The notes below the pieces were generated by a model. It made no database searches, had not been told where the DNA came from, and worked only from the letters and a program-made list of their open reading frames with translations. Position numbers and translations under genes: made by a program. Positions 51,198-60,295 of a DNA stretch of 64,000 nucleotides are shown here, in pieces. The stretch is from assembly GCA_016703535.1 (NCBI GenBank), contig JADJBV010000001.1, positions 1,798,001 to 1,862,000 of the forward strand. The letters are read 5' to 3'. Source of the stretch: Deltaproteobacteria bacterium. Lineage in GTDB: Bacteria > Myxococcota > Kuafuiibacteriia > Kuafuiibacteriales > Kuafuiibacteriaceae. The first letter of the stretch is position 1, and every line of letters starts with the position of its first letter.

Positions 51198-53843
51198 TCA
51201 GCCGGCGCCCGTGGAGGTCTTGGCCCGTTCGGCGGCGCTCAACTCGTCCAGGTACCGTTGGGTCGCGGGATCTTTGGGCGACAACTTCTGGGCTCGCTCG
51301 AGGTAGCTGCGGGCTCGCTTGAGTTCACCCAACAGCTGGCTGGCCCGCCCCGCGGTGCGCAGCGCGACGGGGTTGCGGGTGTCGACCTCGATCACCCAAC
51401 GGGCGTCGGCCAAGGCCTCTTTGGCGGCGCCCCGCTCCAGCTTGAGCACGGCCAGGTTGGCCCGCACCGCCCCGAGGTGAGGGCTGTGGACCAAGGCCCG
51501 CTCCAAGGAGCGCTCCGCCTCCTCGTATCGGCGCGCGCCGTACTGCAGCTGAAAGAGGGAGATGAACACGTTTTCGGGCGCCCAAGCGTGATCCAAGGCC
51601 GCGTACAAGGCGATCTCGGCCTTCTGCTCGTAGTTCGCCGCCTGTTGGGCCAGATCCCGGGCCCGATCGTTTTTGCCGGCCCGTGCCTCTTGAGTCGCTT
51701 CACCCCTCAGGTAACGGGCCGCGTCGGCGTAGGTGTTGCCGAGGTTTTGTTTGTAATAACTTTCGTAAGGGTGAAGTTTGATGGCGGCCTTGATGCCGCT
51801 CAACTTCGCGTCGATGTAGGCGCCCCGGGTTCGGGCGCCAGCGTCGACGCCGACGAAGGCCTGCTCGGCCCAATAGACCACGAAGCCGGTTCGGATCCCG
51901 TAGAGCAACAACAACGCCAGCGGCAAAAAGAGCGCCGCTCGAAGCCCGGGGCCCAAGCCTTCGCCGGCGGTCTCGCGCCCGCGAAACTTGGCCCAGTGCG
52001 CCGCCCAAGAGCGGCCCAGCGGCACCGGGATCTCTCTGGAGGTCGGCTCGAAGAAGGCCGAGATGGTGCCGAGCAAGTAGAAGAGGAACACCGAACAAGC
52101 GACCGAGTCGAAGCCGCCGATCGAATAAAAAGAGTAGCTGAAGAAGGACAACACCGCGCCGAAACCGAGGACCCGTTCGTCGAGGCTGGCGCCTCCTTTG
52201 CTCCCGATGAAGCGCTGGAATGACTCTCGCAAAAAACGGAAGAGCAACCAGAGGTACGCGGCAAGCCCCACGATCCCGAAGGAGGCCAACACGTAGAGGT
52301 AGTTGTTGTGCGGGTTGTCGTGGTTGGTCATCGGGTCCCGGGTCTCCAGGGCCTTGGACTTGTGGCTCATGAAGGCGAAGCGGTAGGTCTCGATGCCGAT
52401 GCCGAACAGGTAAACCAGCTTGGTCCGCCACCCGGTGTCGAAGCTGCGTTCGGCTTCGTCCTTGGGCGCCTTTTTGGCGAAGTTCACGCCCTCGATCTCT
52501 CCCTTGGCGATCCCGTTCGCGTAGTCGATCCGGTCGTCGTAGAGCCGCTCCAAGGTGAGGTCGTGTTCGGTGAGGACCAGCGGGCTCTCCTTCCACAAGA
52601 AGGGACGGGTGCCTTGGCCCTTGCCTTGGTATTTGCCGGTCTCGAAGGCGAGCGGAATGGACCGTAAGGTCTTGGCGTATTTCAGGCAGCGGGCGTTGCC
52701 GCCGCAGACGCTTTCGGACTGGGTGATCCAGAGGGTGCCGCAGATCCCGATCGCCACCAGCGCCGCGGCGTTGATCACCAGCAGCTTCTTCTTTTTGGCC
52801 GGTTCGTCTCGGTAGAAGAAGGGATAAAGCAACAGGGCCATGCCGCCGGCGGCCAAGGTGCCAACCCAAGCGCCCCGGGTGTGCGTGCAGATCAGGCCGA
52901 TGGCGATGCCCCAAGCCGAACCGAGCAGGGCGCCGGCCCCCAATCCATCGGCGAAGCGACGGGCCTGCTCCCCCGCCAACCGGAGGGACGTAGGCCCGTA
53001 GGTGCCGACGGCCCCCACCGACAAGGCAAACAGCAGGGAGAGCCCCGCGCCAAACTTGTACAAGGAAGCCGGTCGCTCCGAGTTGCCGGCGGCGGGCCCA
53101 CCCACCGCGTAGCCGATGCCGACCTGCAGGCTCAAGAAGACGGCGAGCCCCAGGGCCACCGGGATCCAACCGACGCCATGCTCTTTTTGCGTCGTCCGCC
53201 GCACCGACCACACCGCCAGCACCGCCGAGATTGGGAAGGCCAAGGCCAAGGCGTTGCCGGCGAAGGTCGCGTTGCCGAGGAAGGAGTAGACCTTATCGTT
53301 GGGTTTGCCGGCGAAGAACGGGTAGGGGTCCTGGCCGGTCGACTGGAGATAGGCGTAGCTGCCCACCAAACCCGCGACCAGGGCCAAACAAGCCAGCCCA
53401 AACACGGCGCCGCGCCGGGAGCGGAAGGCGACCGCCGTTCCGAAGTAGAGGCCCACGCAGCCCAAAAACCCCTGCAGGCCAAACTGCCGTTCGTAGACGC
53501 CAAAGAGGCTGGTGGGCAGATCGATCGAGAGGAGGCTGGAGATCCCTACGACCCCGGCCAAGGTGAAGACGGGCGCCAAAAACAGGCGAAGGCTGCCATA
53601 GGCCCAGCCACCCCCGAACAAGCCGTAGCCCAGGCCGAACAACAACAGGAAGGAACCACCCACCTTGAGGGCCGAGGCCTTCGGCACGTCGAAGACCCGG
53701 TTGACGTCCAGCGCGAACCAGATCGCCACTGCGGCCATGGTGAGGACCGCCACCCCGATCAGGAGCCACTCGGGCAAGCGCTGGGCGATCTCTGCGTTCT
53801 CGGGCTCGGACTGTTTTGCGCTCACGCTGGCTTCTGGAACCAC
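51198..53843 (-). CDS. O-antigen ligase/polymerase-like protein with TPR tail
   Basis: An 881-residue membrane protein from GTG 53843. The first 640 residues hold about twelve membrane helices. A long loop (about 380-500) contains the Wzy/WaaL-type segment HDNPHNNYLYVLASFGIVGL. The C-terminal 220 residues are tetratricopeptide-like helices (AALDHAWAPENVFISLFQLQ, LERALVHSPHLGAVRANLAV). This architecture fits enzymes that join or polymerise O-antigen or other polysaccharide units. The sugar transferase at 36644 could act in the same pathway. It is divergent from ffh. Confidence 0.82.
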   Translation of the reverse strand: MVPEASVSAKQSEPENAEIAQRLPEWLLIGVAVLTMAAVAIWFALDVNRVFDVPKASALKVGGSFLLLFGLGYGLFGGGWAYGSLRLFLAPVFTLAGVVGISSLLSIDLPTSLFGVYERQFGLQGFLGCVGLYFGTAVAFRSRRGAVFGLACLALVAGLVGSYAYLQSTGQDPYPFFAGKPNDKVYSFLGNATFAGNALALAFPISAVLAVWSVRRTTQKEHGVGWIPVALGLAVFLSLQVGIGYAVGGPAAGNSERPASLYKFGAGLSLLFALSVGAVGTYGPTSLRLAGEQARRFADGLGAGALLGSAWGIAIGLICTHTRGAWVGTLAAGGMALLLYPFFYRDEPAKKKKLLVINAAALVAIGICGTLWITQSESVCGGNARCLKYAKTLRSIPLAFETGKYQGKGQGTRPFLWKESPLVLTEHDLTLERLYDDRIDYANGIAKGEIEGVNFAKKAPKDEAERSFDTGWRTKLVYLFGIGIETYRFAFMSHKSKALETRDPMTNHDNPHNNYLYVLASFGIVGLAAYLWLLFRFLRESFQRFIGSKGGASLDERVLGFGAVLSFFSYSFYSIGGFDSVACSVFLFYLLGTISAFFEPTSREIPVPLGRSWAAHWAKFRGRETAGEGLGPGLRAALFLPLALLLLYGIRTGFVVYWAEQAFVGVDAGARTRGAYIDAKLSGIKAAIKLHPYESYYKQNLGNTYADAARYLRGEATQEARAGKNDRARDLAQQAANYEQKAEIALYAALDHAWAPENVFISLFQLQYGARRYEEAERSLERALVHSPHLGAVRANLAVLKLERGAAKEALADARWVIEVDTRNPVALRTAGRASQLLGELKRARSYLERAQKLSPKDPATQRYLDELSAAERAKTSTGAG

Positions 53844-53933
53844 CGCGAGCGGAGGGCGAGGTCAACGGGTTTCTTCGGGTGACGGGCGAAGGTGCGGCGT
53901 GATAGCACCCGAGGCCGCAGGAAGCCCTGAATC

Positions 53934-55550
53934 ATGCTCGAGACCGTTCAAAAAGGCTTCAAGGCCGCCAAACAGCGCCTCGCCGGCCAAGAACTGAAGA
54001 GCGAGGCCATCGACGCCGCCCTTCGCGACATCCGCCTTTCGCTGCTGGAGGCCGACGTCGACCTGGAGGTCACCAAGCGATTTTTGGACCGGGTCAAGGC
54101 CAAGGCCGAGCAGGAGATCGTGGCGGGCGTCGCCCAGGTCGAGCTCAAGGGCAAAAAGACCGAGATCACGCCCTACCACCGCTTCATCGCCATCTGTCAG
54201 GAGGAGCTGGAGAACCTGATGGGGCCCGAGCCGCCCCAGATGCAGTTCGCGCCCCTCGGCGTCACGGCGGTGATGATGGTCGGCCTGCAGGGCTCCGGAA
54301 AGACCACCACCTCGGCCAAGTTGGCCCGGCACATCGCCGAACGACACCAAAAGAAGGTGTTGTTGGTGGCGGCGGATCTCCAGCGTCCCGCCGCGATCGA
54401 TCAGCTCGAGACCTTGGGCCAAAAGATCGACGTTCCGGTGCACGCCCGGCGCGACACCAAAGATCCCCTCGAGGTCTGCGGTGAGGCCCTGGCCCGGGCC
54501 GGCAAGCAAAAGCGAGACGTGGTCATCTTCGACACCGCCGGTCGTTTGGCGATCGACGAAGCGTTGATGGACGAGCTGCGCCGGATCAAGGAGCGCACTC
54601 AGCCCCAAGAGATCCTCTTGGTGATCGACGCGATGATCGGCCAGGACGCGGTGCGCACCGCCAAGGCCTTCGATGAGGCCCTCGGGATCACCGGCGTGGT
54701 GATGACCAAACTCGACGGCGACGCCCGCGGCGGCGCGGCCCTGTCGATCAAAGAGATCACCCAAAAGCCGATCAAGTTCTTGGGCATGGGTGAGGGCACC
54801 GACGCCATCGAGGCCTTCCGACCCGAAGGCTTGGCCAGCCGCATCTTGGGCATGGGCGACGTCGTCGGCCTGGTGAAGGAGTTCGAGCGCCACGTCGATC
54901 AAGACAAGGCCGAAGAGGACGCCGAGCGCATGTTCCGGGGCCAGTTCGACATGGCCGACTTCGTGGAACAGATCGGCGTGCTCCGAAAGATGGGCTCCCT
55001 GAAGGACCTCTTCGAGAAGATGCCCATGTTCCAGGAGGGCCTGCCGCCAGGGATGAGGCCCGACGAACGAGAGTTCACCAAGATCATCGCGGTCCACGAC
55101 TCGATGACCCCGCTGGAGCGGCGGCGCCCGGCGCTGGCCCGGGACAAGGCGCGCCTGAAACGCCTGGCGACCGGCATCGGCCGCGGCGAGGCCCAGGTCC
55201 TCGAGGTCCTCAACAAGTACGACACCATGCGACGGATGATGATCGCCTTGGGCGACGATCCTTCGTTGCTGGAGCGGATCCCGGGCCTTGGCCAAGTCGC
55301 CCAGGTCCGAAAGCTGCGGGGCCTCGACCTGGCCGAACTGTTTGGCGACGCCTTCGCGCCAGCGATGGAAGGGGCCGACGAAGAACCGGACGACGATGCG
55401 GAGGAAGAGCCCTCCACCGGCCCCCAGAAAAAAGAGTACTTCGCCAACCTCAGCAAACCCGGTGGCCCGGGCCCGAAGAAGACCGACCGGGACAAGCAGA
55501 AGAAGAAGCAGAAGATGGCGGCCAAAGCCCGAAAGAAGAACCGCCGCTAA
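53934..55550 (+). CDS. ffh: Signal recognition particle protein Ffh
   Basis: A 538-residue SRP GTPase that targets nascent membrane proteins to the membrane. The N-domain helix reads LRDIRLSLLEADVDLEVTKR. GTPase motifs are GLQGSGKTTTSAKLA (from residue 117), LVAADLQRPAAIDQLE, VVIFDTAGRLAIDEAL and TKLDGDARGGAALSI. The M domain has EFTKIIAVHDSMTPLERRRP and LKRLATGIGRGEAQVLEVLN. The usual SGSG RNA-binding motif appears as TGIGRG. The C-terminal 60 residues are charged. It lies alone after a divergent promoter region of about 90 bases. Confidence 0.96.
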   Translation: MLETVQKGFKAAKQRLAGQELKSEAIDAALRDIRLSLLEADVDLEVTKRFLDRVKAKAEQEIVAGVAQVELKGKKTEITPYHRFIAICQEELENLMGPEPPQMQFAPLGVTAVMMVGLQGSGKTTTSAKLARHIAERHQKKVLLVAADLQRPAAIDQLETLGQKIDVPVHARRDTKDPLEVCGEALARAGKQKRDVVIFDTAGRLAIDEALMDELRRIKERTQPQEILLVIDAMIGQDAVRTAKAFDEALGITGVVMTKLDGDARGGAALSIKEITQKPIKFLGMGEGTDAIEAFRPEGLASRILGMGDVVGLVKEFERHVDQDKAEEDAERMFRGQFDMADFVEQIGVLRKMGSLKDLFEKMPMFQEGLPPGMRPDEREFTKIIAVHDSMTPLERRRPALARDKARLKRLATGIGRGEAQVLEVLNKYDTMRRMMIALGDDPSLLERIPGLGQVAQVRKLRGLDLAELFGDAFAPAMEGADEEPDDDAEEEPSTGPQKKEYFANLSKPGGPGPKKTDRDKQKKKQKMAAKARKKNRR

Positions 55551-55560
55551 CAAGCCGAGG

Positions 55561-55860
55561 GGCGGCCGTACCCGCGCCGGGTTCGCACTTCACTGGAGGG
55601 GCCGACGGGGCCGGGGTCTTGGGTCAGCCGCGGCGCTGGTCGACGGTGGGCATCGGACGACAGGAAGACGGGAAGAGCTTTGGGGGCGGCCGTACCCGGG
55701 CAGTGTTCGCACTTCACTCGAGGGGCCGACGGGGCCGGGGTCTTGGGTCAGCCGCGGCGCTGGTCGACGGTGGGCATCGGACGACAGGAAGACAGGAAGA
55801 CGGGAAGGGCTTTGGGGGCGGCCGTACCGGGGCAGTGTTCGCACTTCACTCGAGGGCCCA
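55561..55860 (+). repeat. Tandem direct repeat of about 124-132 bases
   Basis: Three successive units begin GGCGGCCGTACC at 55561, 55685 and 55817. Units 1 and 2 are nearly identical over their length: GGGTCTTGGGTCAGCCGCGG then CGCTGGTCGACGGTGGGCAT. Unit 2 carries an extra 8 bases of an ACAGGAAG repeat, and unit 3 is cut at about 55860. The unit lengths are not multiples of three, which speaks against coding use. The block follows ffh. Confidence 0.85.
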
Positions 55861-55869
55861 ACGGCCTTC

Positions 55870-56000
55870 TGGCAAGCCTTAGAGGCGCGCAGCCCGCCCC
55901 CGCGGGCGTAGAGGGGTGGGCCGGCTTTGTTGGCAAGCCGGAGGCGCGCAGCCCGCCCCCGCGGGCGTAGAGGGGTGGGTCGGCTTTGCCGGACCGGGCC
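55870..56000 (+). repeat. Repeat cluster of a dispersed intergenic family (copy set 2)
   Basis: Two near-identical units start TGGCAAGCC and contain GAGGCGCGCAGCCCGCCCCC then GCGGGCGTAGAGGGGTGGG, beginning at 55882 and 55941. A third short part continues TCGGCTTTGCCGGACCGGGC then CCCCAGGACTTTG. The reverse complement matches the lon-upstream cluster (25190-25517): both share GCAAAGCC, CCACCCCTCT and GCTGCGCGCC in the same order. It lies between ffh and the next plus-strand gene, in the same orientation relative to the genes as the other cluster. Confidence 0.75.
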
Positions 56001-56084
56001 CCCAGGACTTTGCCCCCAAGACTTGTCCGCGGTCACTTGACCGATGCAGGGGGGTGGGCCGTCGGAATAGGGATGAGGCACCCC

Positions 56085-56717
56085 ATGATTCGCCCTCGCG
56101 ACCTGTTGCTCAGCCTGACCCTGGCCGCTCTGCCGGCCTCTGCTTTCGCCACCAACCTCGGTGAAGTCACCGCCGAGGACTACTACGGTGCCGCCTACTT
56201 CAAGCAGGCCCTGGAGCACCCGCAGGTCCAAAAGGTGGGGGATCGTAAGAAGCAGGTGGCGGTCGTGGCCAAGGACCTGAAGTGGCAGCCCAAAAAGCTG
56301 GAGGCGGCCCTCGAGAAGGTCGAAGGCCTCTCAGGTGAACCCATCGAACTGGCCAAGGGCGCCCTCAAAGGGGGCTTTGAGGGCAGCCGGGTCAAGGGCC
56401 GGGTGCTGGACGTCCTGATCAACGACCAGGAGCCGAAGCACGTGGTCGTTTACGTGCGGTGGCAGGCCTCGGCGGGGAAGGACATCGTCAAGGAGGCCGC
56501 GACCATCGCTTCGGTGGTGGCCAAGGAGGCCCCCCTGGTTTCGACCCTCTCTTTGGCGGCGATCCACCCCAAGGCGGCCGCGGACAGCAAGGACGCAGTT
56601 TGGTCGGGGAAGATCGGCGCCCAGCAAATGGGCCGGATCCAGGCCGGTCGGATCGACGACTACGCGGACCGGCTCTACAAGAACCTCTTCGAAGGCGTCG
56701 AGAGCAAGCCCTTCTGA
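56085..56717 (+). CDS. Secreted protein of unknown function
   Basis: A 210-residue exported protein. ATG 56085 (preceded by GAGG with 6-base spacing) gives a clean signal peptide (LLLSLTLAALPASAFA). ATG 56073 is possible. The mature part is a helical/mixed domain: TAEDYYGAAYFKQALEHPQV, LAKGALKGGFEGSRVKGRVL and a long tail with AIHPKAAADSKDAVWSGKIG. I recognise no family. The following kinase gene may share its operon, since only about 130 bases separate them. Confidence 0.75.
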   Translation: MIRPRDLLLSLTLAALPASAFATNLGEVTAEDYYGAAYFKQALEHPQVQKVGDRKKQVAVVAKDLKWQPKKLEAALEKVEGLSGEPIELAKGALKGGFEGSRVKGRVLDVLINDQEPKHVVVYVRWQASAGKDIVKEAATIASVVAKEAPLVSTLSLAAIHPKAAADSKDAVWSGKIGAQQMGRIQAGRIDDYADRLYKNLFEGVESKPF

Positions 56718-56844
56718 GCCCGCACTGACCGAGCTAGACCAGCGTTCGGCAACTACCTGAACGCACATCCTACGGATCCTCGGTTTGACCGGGGCCCGGG
56801 CCTCTCGTACGCTCCGCAAAGGGCCTCCAGGCCCGGGATTTCGG

Positions 56845-59800
56845 GTGCTCGCAGCCTCACCAAGTACATCAGGGCATGAGCGCATTGGGCGCTACGAGGT
56901 CCTGCGTAAGATCGCGACCGGCGGCATGGCCGAGCTCTTCCTCGCCAAGCAGGTGGGGATGGAGGGCTTCGAGAAGGTCGTCGCGATCAAGCGGATCCTC
57001 GCCCACCTCGCCTACGACGAGGAGTTCATCAACATGTTCCGGGACGAGGCCCGGATCGTCGCCAAACTCTCCCACCCCAACATCGTCCAGATCTACGACC
57101 TGGGAAAATCCGACGACTCCTACTTCATCGCGATGGAGTACATCCCGGGCCGCAACCTCTCGTCGGTGGCCAAGAAGGCCCGGGCCCACGGCGAAAAGAT
57201 GCCGCCCATCTACGTCGCTCGGTGTTTGGCCCAGGCCGCCGAGGGCCTGTATTACGCCCATACCCGCAAAGACATCGACGGGCGCCCGCTGCAGATCGTC
57301 CACCGAGACGTCTCCCCCCAAAACATCATCGTGTCCTTCTCGGGCACGGTGAAGTTGGTCGACTTCGGCATCGCCAAGGCCGCGACCAAGATCGCCCACA
57401 CTCGGGCCGGGGTCCTCAAAGGGAAGTACGCCTATATGTCCCCGGAGCAGATCCGGGGAGAAGACACCGACGCCCGCTCGGACCTCTTCGCCGTTGGGAT
57501 CGTGCTGTACGAGCTCCTCTGCGGCCGTCGACCCTTCGAGAAGGACAACTCGATCCAGACGCTGAAGGCGATCGTTCAAGATCCCCACGTCGACTGTCGG
57601 GTCCACAACCCAGACATCCCCGACGGTCTTGCGGCGATCATCGACAAGGCCCTGGAGAAGGATCCCAGCCGTCGTTACCAGTCGGCCCAAGAGATCCAAC
57701 TGGCCCTCGAGGACCTGGTCTCGAGCGCCCCCGAACGCTGCAACAACGTCACCATCGCCAACTGGGTCACCCACCTCTTTGAGGAGGAACTCTCCCGGGA
57801 GCGGGGCGGCACCGTCGTGTTTCAGGGCGTCGGTGAGGTGATCCTGCCCGACGTCCTCGACGAACGACCCGCCGACGCCGCGGCCGCGCAGAAGGTCGAG
57901 CCGGTCGTGCTCTCTCGAGGTCGTGGGGGCGGCAGCGTCGACACCCGTCCGCCGATCCCAGCCCCCTCCAACAGCCTGGTCGGCCGGCCCGGGAGCATGT
58001 CGTCGTCCGGGGGACGGCGGGGGCAGATGATCGAGGAAGGGGTCATCGAACGAGAGGAGGATGACGGTGGTTGGGACGACGCCACCGTGCACGGCCAGAC
58101 CGGCGCCAGCGCCGACCTAGACGCGACGATCCCTCCGCCCTCCAAGTCGGACCACGTCTACAGCGATGACAAGACCGAGTTCGCTCAAAAGCAGAAGCAG
58201 CCCCTCGAGAACGAAACCGAACTTGCGCTGAAGCGAACCTCCATCCCCACCACCGACGACGTCAGCTTCAGCGAAGAAGCGACCTTGGCGCCCGATGAAG
58301 TTGTGGATCCGGTGGTACCCGAGCCCGAGATCCAAGACAACGAGGTGGAGTTGCTCGGTCCACTGGACGAGGCCGCCGCCGACGCCGACGACGACCCGTG
58401 GGACGAGGCCACCGTCGGTTATCCGGAGGGCGTGGCGCCGATCGAGGACGAGGACGAAGACGACGACGACCTGGCAGTGGCGGGGCCGGCGATCCCGCCC
58501 GCCGCAACTCGACCCTTGGGGGGGCTCCGCGGTGAACACCCTTCCGACGACTTGGCGCCCTTGGAAGACTCCCAAGAAGAGGTGGCCAGCCTCTGGGATG
58601 ATCAGACCTCCAATGGCGTCTCCATCGATCCCGTGGACGGTCCGGGCGAGCCGGTCCTGCTCGGCGGCACCCCCGATCTGGAGGTCTCCGGGAAGTTGGA
58701 GCTGGAGGGCTTCGACCTCGAGCCGAGCCACGATCAGATCGCCGACGCCACCGTCTCGCAGGCGGCCCTCGAGGGCGGGGACGCGACGATCGCCCAGCCG
58801 TCTTTGACCGACCTGCCCGTCGACGAAGACGAAGACGAAGACGAACTGCCGGAAGGGGTGAGCCCAGACTCCGAAGCGGGCTTCAACGATGATCGAACCA
58901 TCGGCGGACCGGCCTTGGTCCTGGCTCGGTCGGTGTCCGACGGTTTCTCCGACGATCGGACCACCACCGGTCTCAAGAACCAGGACGCGACCGTCGCGGG
59001 GGTTCAAGCCCTCCCGGACGATCCCGACGACGACGAACTGCCGATGGCCGACGTCTCGGATGACGGCGAAGCGACGGTGGGCGCCGACGACGAACCGGTG
59101 TTGCCGCGTTCGGCGCGCAGTGCTCGGCCTCAAGACAGTGATGCGCGAACCGTCGCCGGCAACAGCGTTGACTACCTGGCGGCCGGCGTGAACCCACCCC
59201 GCGGGGGGCTCTACGATCAGGACGACACCGGCGGCGGCATCGAGATCGAACTCGAGACCCGAGGCACCGCACCTTCGGCCCCCGCCCCCAAACGCGGCGC
59301 TCAGAGCCTGGGCGCGATCCGCCTCTCCAAGCAGGACTCGCCGCCGCCTCCGCCCGTCACCCGCAAGAACAACGCCCCCATCCAACTCGACTACGACCCT
59401 GAAGAGGGCCACGGGATGCCGGGCGACAGCGTCGATCTCTTCGGCATGGAGTTGAGCCGGGACGGCGATCGCTCCGATGCGCCCCCGGTGCAACCGACCC
59501 CCCTGGAGGATCCGGGCGACGACGATCCGATCTTGCCGCCGTCCCCCCGCGAGCAATACGGCGCGTTGTTGCCGAAGATGCCGGTGCCCCTCAACCCGCC
59601 GACGCCGATGGCCAGTGGCCCGATGGGGATCGGCAGCACCAACGTGCCACCGGCGGCCTTGTCCTTGTCTCAGGTCCTGTCCCACCCGAGCCGCGCCCGG
59701 GCCTCGGGGATGGTGGTCCTCCCCAAAGGTCCCCCGCCGACCCCAGGGGCTCGGGGCCCGTCGGTGTTGGGCCGACAAATTCGGGAGGTAGTCCGCACCG

Positions 59801-60285
59801 ACACGGTGCCTCCGGGGCGAGCCACGCCCAGCCTGGGCAGCGGCGGCCTGACGTCGGCGCCGCCGCCGATGTTGCTCGATCCCTACATGGCGGGGGAGTC
59901 GGAGCCGGCCTCGGTGGTGGGGGTGGTGCCGGTGCTCGAGGAGCGAGGCCGGGGGAGGCGCGTTTGGGTCGGGGTGCTGGTGGCCATGTTGGTCGCGGCA
60001 GCGCTTTCGGCGGCGGGCTACTTCGTCTTGCCGTTGTTGCGACGGCCCGGTGAACCGCACCTGACCATCAAGACCACTCCACCAGGCGCCCAGGTTTTGG
60101 TCGATGGGGTGCTCCAGCAGGGCCAGACCCCGCTGAACATCACCGGCCTCAAGCCGGGCACCCAATACGAGATCCGGCTGGAGATGAACGGCTTCGAGCC
60201 CGCCAGTCAGACGATCGTGGTCCCGGCCGGTCGGCCCCTGATCTGGCAAACCGCCCTGCGTCCAGTCGGCACTCCGCCGCCCTGA
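56845..60285 (+). CDS. Ser/Thr protein kinase with long acidic linker and PEGA domain
   Basis: A 1146-residue membrane kinase. Kinase domain about 15-285: VAIKRILA (Lys49), HRDVSPQNIIV (His153-Asp155), DFGIAKA (Asp173), activation segment GVLKGKYAYMSPEQIRG. A 700-residue acidic, Pro-rich linker follows. It contains about ten copies of [D/E]-[A/R]-T-[V/I/T] (Thr 414, 428, 523, 636, 648, 685, 706, 716, 744, 769), which look like repeated phosphorylation or docking sites. A membrane helix at about 1040-1063 and one PEGA domain (1072-1140) end the protein. GTG 56845 is the likely start, but no Shine-Dalgarno sequence confirms it. Confidence 0.9.
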   Translation: MLAASPSTSGHERIGRYEVLRKIATGGMAELFLAKQVGMEGFEKVVAIKRILAHLAYDEEFINMFRDEARIVAKLSHPNIVQIYDLGKSDDSYFIAMEYIPGRNLSSVAKKARAHGEKMPPIYVARCLAQAAEGLYYAHTRKDIDGRPLQIVHRDVSPQNIIVSFSGTVKLVDFGIAKAATKIAHTRAGVLKGKYAYMSPEQIRGEDTDARSDLFAVGIVLYELLCGRRPFEKDNSIQTLKAIVQDPHVDCRVHNPDIPDGLAAIIDKALEKDPSRRYQSAQEIQLALEDLVSSAPERCNNVTIANWVTHLFEEELSRERGGTVVFQGVGEVILPDVLDERPADAAAAQKVEPVVLSRGRGGGSVDTRPPIPAPSNSLVGRPGSMSSSGGRRGQMIEEGVIEREEDDGGWDDATVHGQTGASADLDATIPPPSKSDHVYSDDKTEFAQKQKQPLENETELALKRTSIPTTDDVSFSEEATLAPDEVVDPVVPEPEIQDNEVELLGPLDEAAADADDDPWDEATVGYPEGVAPIEDEDEDDDDLAVAGPAIPPAATRPLGGLRGEHPSDDLAPLEDSQEEVASLWDDQTSNGVSIDPVDGPGEPVLLGGTPDLEVSGKLELEGFDLEPSHDQIADATVSQAALEGGDATIAQPSLTDLPVDEDEDEDELPEGVSPDSEAGFNDDRTIGGPALVLARSVSDGFSDDRTTTGLKNQDATVAGVQALPDDPDDDELPMADVSDDGEATVGADDEPVLPRSARSARPQDSDARTVAGNSVDYLAAGVNPPRGGLYDQDDTGGGIEIELETRGTAPSAPAPKRGAQSLGAIRLSKQDSPPPPPVTRKNNAPIQLDYDPEEGHGMPGDSVDLFGMELSRDGDRSDAPPVQPTPLEDPGDDDPILPPSPREQYGALLPKMPVPLNPPTPMASGPMGIGSTNVPPAALSLSQVLSHPSRARASGMVVLPKGPPPTPGARGPSVLGRQIREVVRTDTVPPGRATPSLGSGGLTSAPPPMLLDPYMAGESEPASVVGVVPVLEERGRGRRVWVGVLVAMLVAAALSAAGYFVLPLLRRPGEPHLTIKTTPPGAQVLVDGVLQQGQTPLNITGLKPGTQYEIRLEMNGFEPASQTIVVPAGRPLIWQTALRPVGTPPP

Positions 60286-60295
60286 CGGACGCGGC

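Larger units (their letters stand above)
55551..56084. other. Long gene-free gap between ffh and a secreted protein gene
   Basis: Apart from the two repeat clusters described separately (55561-55860 and 55870-56000), I see no gene here. Short open frames exist but follow the repeats and change frame with the 124-base unit. No tRNA, SRP RNA or intrinsic terminator with a T-run was seen downstream of ffh. The promoter for the secreted protein gene should lie in about 56001-56072. Confidence 0.6.

Noticed and set aside
55561..56000. Repeat block considered as a CRISPR array
   Set aside because: Units are 59 to 132 bases long without regular spacers, and no cas gene is nearby.
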